Below are positions 59,635-64,000 of a stretch of DNA of 64,000 nucleotides, piece after piece (the first letter of the stretch is position 1; every line of letters begins with the position of its first letter). Location: NCBI RefSeq assembly GCF_024172165.1, contig NZ_JAMZEB010000002.1, positions 7,585,501-7,649,500 on the forward strand, read 5' to 3'. Under the pieces are notes generated by a model that worked only from the letters and a program-made list of their open reading frames with translations, ran no database searches and was not told the origin of the DNA. Made by a program: the position numbers and the translations under genes. The DNA is from Nonomuraea thailandensis. Its GTDB lineage: Bacteria; Actinomycetota; Actinomycetes; Streptosporangiales; Streptosporangiaceae.

Positions 59635-60447
59635 TCATTCTGCAAGCATCAGTTCGCCGCTGGCCACGATCACCGCCGGGCCGGACAGGTAGCTGGTGTC
59701 CTGGTCGAGGATCACCGTCAGCGTGCCGCCCAGCACCTCGACGGTCCACGTGCCGGTGGTGTCGCCGGACAGGTGCGCGGCGGCGACGGCCGTGGCCACC
59801 GAGCCGGTGCCGCAGGAACGCGTCTCGCCCGAGCCGCGCTCGAAGACGCGCATGACGGCCCGGCTGACGCCGACCGGGTTGAACAGCTCGACGTTGACCC
59901 CTGCGGGGAAGACGCCGGTGTCGAAGCCGGGCTGGTGGGTGAGGTCGAGCTGGGCCACCGGGTCGCCGATCGAGCAGGCCAGGTGGGGGTTGCCCATGTC
60001 GACGCAGATCCCGGGGTACTCGTGCCCGCCCAGCGTGGCCACGCTCTCCCCGTGCACCACCGGCTTGCCCATGTCCACCGTGACGTCGCCGTTGGGCTCG
60101 ATGCGCACCTCGCGCAGCCCGCCCCTGGTCGCGATCGCGAACTCCGAGCCGTGCTCGAGCCCGGCTTCGAGCAGGTAGCGGGCGAACACGCGCACGCCGT
60201 TGCCGCACATCTCGGCCACGCTGCCGTCGGAGTTGCGGTAGTCCATGAACCACTCGGCCCGCGCCGCCTGATCGCTCACCTCGTGGCTGTCCTTGGTGCG
60301 GGCCACCCGGAGCACGCCGTCGGCGCCGATGCCTGCTCTCCTGTCACAGATCTTGGCGACGAGCGCGGCCGACACGTCGACCTCGCCCTCGGGATCGGGC
60401 AGGATGACAAAATCGTTCTCGGTGCCGTGCCCCTTGAGAAAGCGCAT
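59635..60447 (-). CDS. dapF: diaminopimelate epimerase
   Basis: A 270-residue enzyme converting LL- to meso-diaminopimelate for lysine and peptidoglycan. The two catalytic cysteines are in EMCGNGVRVFARYL and SCGTGSVATA. The FLKGHGTENDFVILPDPEGE start and FNPVGVSRAVMRVFERGSGE before the second cysteine are typical. It is complete, of usual length, and lies 9 bases after miaA. The miaA-dapF pairing is standard in actinomycetes. Confidence 0.97.
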   Translation of the reverse strand: MRFLKGHGTENDFVILPDPEGEVDVSAALVAKICDRRAGIGADGVLRVARTKDSHEVSDQAARAEWFMDYRNSDGSVAEMCGNGVRVFARYLLEAGLEHGSEFAIATRGGLREVRIEPNGDVTVDMGKPVVHGESVATLGGHEYPGICVDMGNPHLACSIGDPVAQLDLTHQPGFDTGVFPAGVNVELFNPVGVSRAVMRVFERGSGETRSCGTGSVATAVAAAHLSGDTTGTWTVEVLGGTLTVILDQDTSYLSGPAVIVASGELMLAE

Positions 60448-60456
60448 GGCAAAAGT

Positions 60457-61362
60457 TTATTCGCACGGGTGTCCCGCGATTCGCGCCAGGGACCGCTCAA
60501 GCAGGTCGGGAGCGTCGTACGGCAGCCACCACACCCGCGGGTCCCGGCGGAACCACGACTCCTGCCTGCGGGCGAAGCGCCTGGTCAGCCTGACCGTCTC
60601 CGCCATCGCCTGCTCCTCGCTCCACTCGCCCTCCAGGAAGCGGACGACCTGGGCGTAGCCGAGGGCGCGGCCGGCCGTGCGCCCCTCCGCCAGCCCCTGC
60701 CCGAGCAGGTCGCGCACCTCGTCCACCAGGCCCGCGGCCCACATGCGCTCGACCCTGAGCTCGATCCGCGCGTCCAGCTCCGGCCTGGGCACCTCCAGCC
60801 CGATCTGGACGCTCGGGTAGACGGCGTCGTAGGAGGGCATCGTCGCCGAGAACGGGCGGCCCGACAGCTCGATCACCTCCAGCGCCCGCACGATGCGGCG
60901 GCCGTTGCTCGGCAGGATCGCCGCGGCGGCGGCCGGGTCGCGCTCGCGCAGCCGCTCGTAGAGGGGGGCCGGGCCGCGCTCGGCCAGCTCGGACTCCAGG
61001 CGCGCCCTGATCTGCGGATCGGTGCCGGGGAACTCCAGCTCGTCGATGGCCGCCCGCACGTACAGGCCGCTGCCGCCGACCAGCACGGGCACCTCGACGG
61101 CGTCGATGACCGCCCTGGTCAGCTTCTGGTACTCGGCCACGCTGGCCGTGACCGTCACGTCCCAGATGTCGAGCAGGTGGTGCGGCACCCCGCGCCGCTC
61201 CTCCCGCGTCAGCTTGGCCGTGCCGATGTCCATGCCGCGGTAGAGCTGCATGGAGTCGGCGTTGACGCACTCGCCGCCCAGCCTGAGGGCGAGATCCACG
61301 GCGAGATCGGACTTTCCTGCGGCCGTGGGGCCCACGACGGCGATGACTGGCTGCTGAGGCAC
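60457..61362 (-). CDS. miaA: tRNA dimethylallyltransferase
   Basis: A 301-residue enzyme adding a dimethylallyl group to A37 of tRNAs that read UNN codons. The P-loop is VVGPTAAGKSDLAVDLA. NADSMQLYRGMDIGTAKL and VGGSGLYVRAAIDELEFPGT are diagnostic, as is the C-terminal QESWFRRDPRVWWLPYD. Its start lies 13 bases from the ogt stop, so ogt, miaA and dapF may be one transcript. Confidence 0.97.
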   Translation of the reverse strand: MPQQPVIAVVGPTAAGKSDLAVDLALRLGGECVNADSMQLYRGMDIGTAKLTREERRGVPHHLLDIWDVTVTASVAEYQKLTRAVIDAVEVPVLVGGSGLYVRAAIDELEFPGTDPQIRARLESELAERGPAPLYERLRERDPAAAAAILPSNGRRIVRALEVIELSGRPFSATMPSYDAVYPSVQIGLEVPRPELDARIELRVERMWAAGLVDEVRDLLGQGLAEGRTAGRALGYAQVVRFLEGEWSEEQAMAETVRLTRRFARRQESWFRRDPRVWWLPYDAPDLLERSLARIAGHPCE

Positions 61363-61375
61363 GTCGACAAGTTTG

Positions 61376-61888
61376 CTAGAGATCGAGCAGCGTCGGCTGC
61401 AGGTACCCCTCGTGGGTCAGCAACCAGCGCTTGGTCTCCACGCCCTCTCCGCCGCTGAACCCGCCCAGCCCGCTGCCCGCGATCACCCGGTGGCAGGGCA
61501 CGAAGATCGGGATCGGGTTGGAGCCCATGATCGAGCCGATGCCGCGGGCGGGCACGCTGGAGCCGCTCAGCGTGGCCAGCTCACCGTAGGTGACGGTCCT
61601 GCCGTACGGGACCTCGTGCAGGGCCTGCAGCACCCGCAGCCGCGAGCCCGACATGAGCCGCCAGTCGATCGGCGTCTCGAACGTCTTCAGCTCGCCCGCG
61701 AAATAAGCGTTCAGCTCGGCGACGACGGAGGCCGTACGATCCGCATCATGAACCTCAGCCAGGTCGAGGCGGCCCGTCAGCCGGTCGCGGGACCCCCAGC
61801 CCGAGGCGACGAGGCCGATCTCGGTGACGGCCAGCACGAAGCCGCCCACAGGCGTGGGCACCTCGGCGAAGGCAACCGTGGTGGTCAT
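61376..61888 (-). CDS. ogt: methylated-DNA-[protein]-cysteine S-methyltransferase
   Basis: A 170-residue DNA repair protein that removes alkyl groups from O6-methylguanine by transfer to its own cysteine. The active-site motif PCHRVIAGSGLGGFSGG is complete. VPYGRTVTYGELATLSG is the family's helix-turn-helix, with PARGIGSIMGSNPIPI after it. The ATG at 61888 (MTTTVAFAEV) has GAGGACACC upstream. Its start codon shares CATG with the ATG of the divergent RNase Z-like gene. Confidence 0.95.
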   Translation of the reverse strand: MTTTVAFAEVPTPVGGFVLAVTEIGLVASGWGSRDRLTGRLDLAEVHDADRTASVVAELNAYFAGELKTFETPIDWRLMSGSRLRVLQALHEVPYGRTVTYGELATLSGSSVPARGIGSIMGSNPIPIFVPCHRVIAGSGLGGFSGGEGVETKRWLLTHEGYLQPTLLDL

Positions 61889-62807
61889 GGTGTCCTCACG
61901 TGAGCTCGTGGTGCTGGGGACGTCCAGCGCCGTTCCTACCCGACACCGTAACCACAACGGCTACCTCCTGCGCTGGGACGGTCAGGGCTTCCTGTTCGAC
62001 CCGGGCGAGGGCACCCAGCGGCAGATGGTGCACGCCGGGCTGAGCGCGAACGACGTGCACTGGCTCTGCGTGACCCACTTCCACGGCGACCACTGCCTCG
62101 GCGTGCCCGGCGTCGTCCAGCGCATCGCCCGCGATCGGGTGCGGCACCCGGTGCGGGCGGTCTTCCCCGGCTCCGGCGAGACGTACTGGCGCCGGCTGCG
62201 CCACGCCGCCGTGTTCGCCGACACCGACGTCATCGCCGAGCATCCCGTCTCCGGCGACCTGGCCGGCGTCGGGCCGCTCGTCGCGCGCCGCCTGTCCCAC
62301 CCCGTCGAGTCGTACGGCTACCGCGTCCAGGAGCCGGCCGGCCGCCGCATGCTGCCCGAGAAGCTGGCCGCCCACGGCATCCGCGGCCCCGAGATCGGCG
62401 AGCTGCAGCGCACCGGCTCGGTGCGCGGCGTCACGCTCGCCGAGTGCAGCGTGCCGAAGCCCGGCCAGAGCGTGGCGTTCGTGATGGACACCCGGCTCTG
62501 CGACTCCGTCTTCGAGCTGGCCTCCGGGGTGGACCTGCTGGTGATCGAGGCCACGTTCCTGTCCGCCGAGAGCGCGCTGGCCAAGGAGTACGGGCATCTG
62601 ACGGCGTTCGAGGCGGGAGTGGTGGCGGCCGACGCGGGCGTGCGCAGGCTGGTGCTCACGCACTTCTCGGAGCGGTACGGGTTCGACGCCGAGCCGTCCT
62701 TCGTCCAGGAGGTGCGGCGCAGCTTCGACGGCGAGGTCGTGACGGCCCGCGACCTGATGCGGATCCCCGTGCCGAAGCGTCAGGCCAGCCACGCCCCGGC
62801 GAGGTAG
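61887..62807 (+). CDS. RNase Z-like metallo-beta-lactamase hydrolase
   Basis: A 306-residue MBL-fold protein of the RNase Z type: VLGTSSAVPTRHRNHNGYLL at the start, the metal site THFHGDHCLG, the RNase Z-type FVMDTRLCDSVFELASGVDL segment, ATFLSAES, and the late histidine motif LTHFSERYG. It probably processes tRNA 3' ends. Annotation as ribonuclease Z is likely, but a related MBL nuclease cannot be excluded. The start is the ATG at 61887 or the GTG at 61890. It is divergent from ogt with overlapping starts, and its 3' end overlaps the convergent LigB-like gene by 28 bases. Confidence 0.9.
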   Translation: MVSSRELVVLGTSSAVPTRHRNHNGYLLRWDGQGFLFDPGEGTQRQMVHAGLSANDVHWLCVTHFHGDHCLGVPGVVQRIARDRVRHPVRAVFPGSGETYWRRLRHAAVFADTDVIAEHPVSGDLAGVGPLVARRLSHPVESYGYRVQEPAGRRMLPEKLAAHGIRGPEIGELQRTGSVRGVTLAECSVPKPGQSVAFVMDTRLCDSVFELASGVDLLVIEATFLSAESALAKEYGHLTAFEAGVVAADAGVRRLVLTHFSERYGFDAEPSFVQEVRRSFDGEVVTARDLMRIPVPKRQASHAPAR

Positions 62808-63433
62808 CCGACCCCGTACGGCGCCGCCGCCATCAGCAGGCGCCCCCGGTACGCCCGCGCGCCCGCCGCCCCCGCCAGCACCTGAAGGGCCGCTCGCCCG
62901 CTGACCCACAGCCGGTCGGCCTCCGCGGCGTCGAGCGCGGCCAGCGTGGCGGCGTCGCCGGTCGCCACCGCCTTGGCGATCAGGTCGTTGTACGGGCCCG
63001 CGGCCGCGTCGTGCCTGCCCGGCGCCCTGGGGCTCAGGCAGGCGGAGCCGTCGGCCATGACCAGCAGCGCCACCCGGTCACTGCGCCCGCCCAGCTCCTC
63101 GCCCAGCGCCAGGCAGCCGGCGGTGGTCGTGCCGAAGGCCACGGACTGCAGGCCCTGGGGATCGGCGTCTGCGAGGAGCACGCGGGCGACGGTCAGGGAC
63201 AGCGGCAGCACCGGCTCGCCCGCGCCCGCCGTGCGGTCCACGCCCCAGGGGCGCAGGGTGCCCGCCGCGCCTGCCTCGTACGTGCGGGTGGCCTCGGCGC
63301 CGCCCACCACGACCAGCGCGTCGGGACGCGCCTCGCGCAGCGCGGCGATCGCGGCGTGGCAGGCGGAGCGCAGCTCGGGCATCCCGAGCGCGACCAGCGG
63401 GGTCGATGGGCAGACGGCGGCGGCGACGAGCAC
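62780..63433 (-). CDS. LigB-like (class III extradiol dioxygenase-type) protein
   Basis: A 217-residue Ala-rich protein with the fold marks of LigB/AMMECR1-associated proteins: VAAAVCPSTPLVALGMPELR, ALVVVGGAEATRTYE, ALLVMADGSACLSPRAPGRH and AAGPYNDLIAKAVATGD. The classical metal histidines of the dioxygenases are mostly absent, so catalysis is doubtful. Related proteins sit near miaA and dapF in mycobacteria (the Rv2728c type, from memory). The GTG start is at 63433. The function is unknown. Confidence 0.75.
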   Translation of the reverse strand: MLVAAAVCPSTPLVALGMPELRSACHAAIAALREARPDALVVVGGAEATRTYEAGAAGTLRPWGVDRTAGAGEPVLPLSLTVARVLLADADPQGLQSVAFGTTTAGCLALGEELGGRSDRVALLVMADGSACLSPRAPGRHDAAAGPYNDLIAKAVATGDAATLAALDAAEADRLWVSGRAALQVLAGAAGARAYRGRLLMAAAPYGVGYLAGAWLA

Positions 63434-63480
63434 GAGCGCAAGCGTACGTGGCCACGCGCCACCGCTCCCACCCGGAGGGT

Positions 63481-64000
63481 TCAGAAGGGCCCGCGCCCGT
63501 CCTTGATCGCCGCGATCAGCTCCCTGGTGCGGGCGTGGGACGCCTCGTGCAGCCCGCTGCCGAAGCTGATCCTGGCCACCCCGAGCTCCGCCAGCCTTCC
63601 GATGCCCGGCGTCCGCTCGCCGAAGTACACGTTGACCGGCGCTCCGAGCTCGCTGACCAGCGCCCGGATCTCGTCCTCGTCGGCCAGCAGGATCGGGTAC
63701 ACGCAGTCGGCGCCCGCCTCCAGGTAGCGCCGCCCGCGCGCGACGGCCTCCTGCCTGGGCGCCTTGCCGTACAGGTAGAGGTCCACCCTCGCGTTGATCA
63801 CCAGCGCGTCACCGGCGGCGGCCCGCACCTCGGCCAGGAACTCCGTCTGCTCCCCCGGATCCACCATCTCGCCACGGCCGGGCAGGGAGTCCTCAAGGTT
63901 GCAGCCGGCCGCGCCGGCCTCGGCCAGGCGCTCGACGAGCTCGGCGGGCGCGAGCCCGTACCCGCGCTCGACGTCGGCCGTCACCGGCACACCCTCCACG
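63481..64000 (-). CDS. PEP mutase/isocitrate lyase-family protein, N-terminus beyond the window
   Basis: The C-terminal 172 or so residues of a phosphoenolpyruvate mutase/isocitrate-lyase superfamily enzyme. GVPVTADVERGYG is the strand with the conserved metal-binding Asp, AGCNLEDS follows, then LVINARVDLYLYG and AGADCVYPILL, ending with SFGSGLHEASHARTRELIAA. About 80 N-terminal residues are missing at the right edge. Members of this group cleave or rearrange C-C or C-P bonds in oxaloacetate-like substrates; specificity cannot be inferred. It is on the minus strand 47 bases upstream of the LigB-like gene. Confidence 0.9.
   Translation of the reverse strand, partial: VEGVPVTADVERGYGLAPAELVERLAEAGAAGCNLEDSLPGRGEMVDPGEQTEFLAEVRAAAGDALVINARVDLYLYGKAPRQEAVARGRRYLEAGADCVYPILLADEDEIRALVSELGAPVNVYFGERTPGIGRLAELGVARISFGSGLHEASHARTRELIAAIKDGRGPF

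Overview
High-GC DNA with strong third-position GC bias, dense same-strand gene strings, ATGA/GTGA/TGATG overlaps and many GTG or TTG starts. Gene content (lepA-rpsT-holA-comEC-comEA-degV core, hflX, dapF-miaA, DUF2277, an SCO6745-type protein, FtsX/MacB operons, IclR regulators) points to an actinomycete chromosome. A Streptosporangiales-type genome such as Nonomuraea is my best guess, but that is inference. I saw no rRNA, tRNA, CRISPR array, transposase or phage gene.

Layout. 0-12 kb: a cut-off gene end, a secreted GH18 chitinase behind a 23-bp palindrome, a MOSC protein, a membrane protein/histidine kinase/LuxR-type regulator operon, an ABC ATPase-permease pair, an acetyltransferase, lepA divergent from a GH18-like membrane-anchored protein, and rpsT with a clear terminator. 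12-21 kb: a four-gene FtsX/MacB ABC operon, then an MFS exporter divergent from a MarR regulator with a palindromic operator between them. 21.5-32.3 kb: holA, a SUFU-domain protein, the competence-type pair comEA-comEC, degV, a lone hutI and hflX. 32.3-45.2 kb: a DUF4097 lipoprotein, malate synthase plus glycolate oxidase glcDEF with two IclR genes (glycolate to glyoxylate to malate), a small DUF2277 protein, a metzincin-like protein, and a PhoB-type two-component system flanked by two small exported proteins including a PepSY protein. 45.2-56.2 kb: two exported nucleases, an operon for oxidative demethylation of dimethylglycine and sarcosine in which sarcosine oxidase gamma is fused to alpha, a GNAT, a TrmB/LuxR-type regulator and an SDR. 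56.2-64 kb: a 35-bp tandem repeat block, a large helical-repeat protein with an SCO6745-type partner, dapF, miaA, ogt, an RNase Z-like hydrolase, a LigB-like protein and a PEP-mutase-family gene cut by the window end.

Themes. (1) Several otherwise conserved proteins (histidine kinase, response regulator, MFS carrier, ComEC, ComEA, DegV) carry low-complexity, often tandemly repeated insertions in linkers or loops, and intergenic regions carry minisatellite-like repeats. (2) Several operator-like elements can be read directly: an IclR-like palindrome pair before malate synthase, three 11-bp direct repeats before the PhoB-type regulator with an inverted copy before the PepSY gene, a MarR palindrome, and TTGCGTA direct repeats before the demethylation operon. 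(3) hflX and dapF, neighbours in Streptomyces, are here about 27 kb apart, with the catabolic and regulatory block between them.
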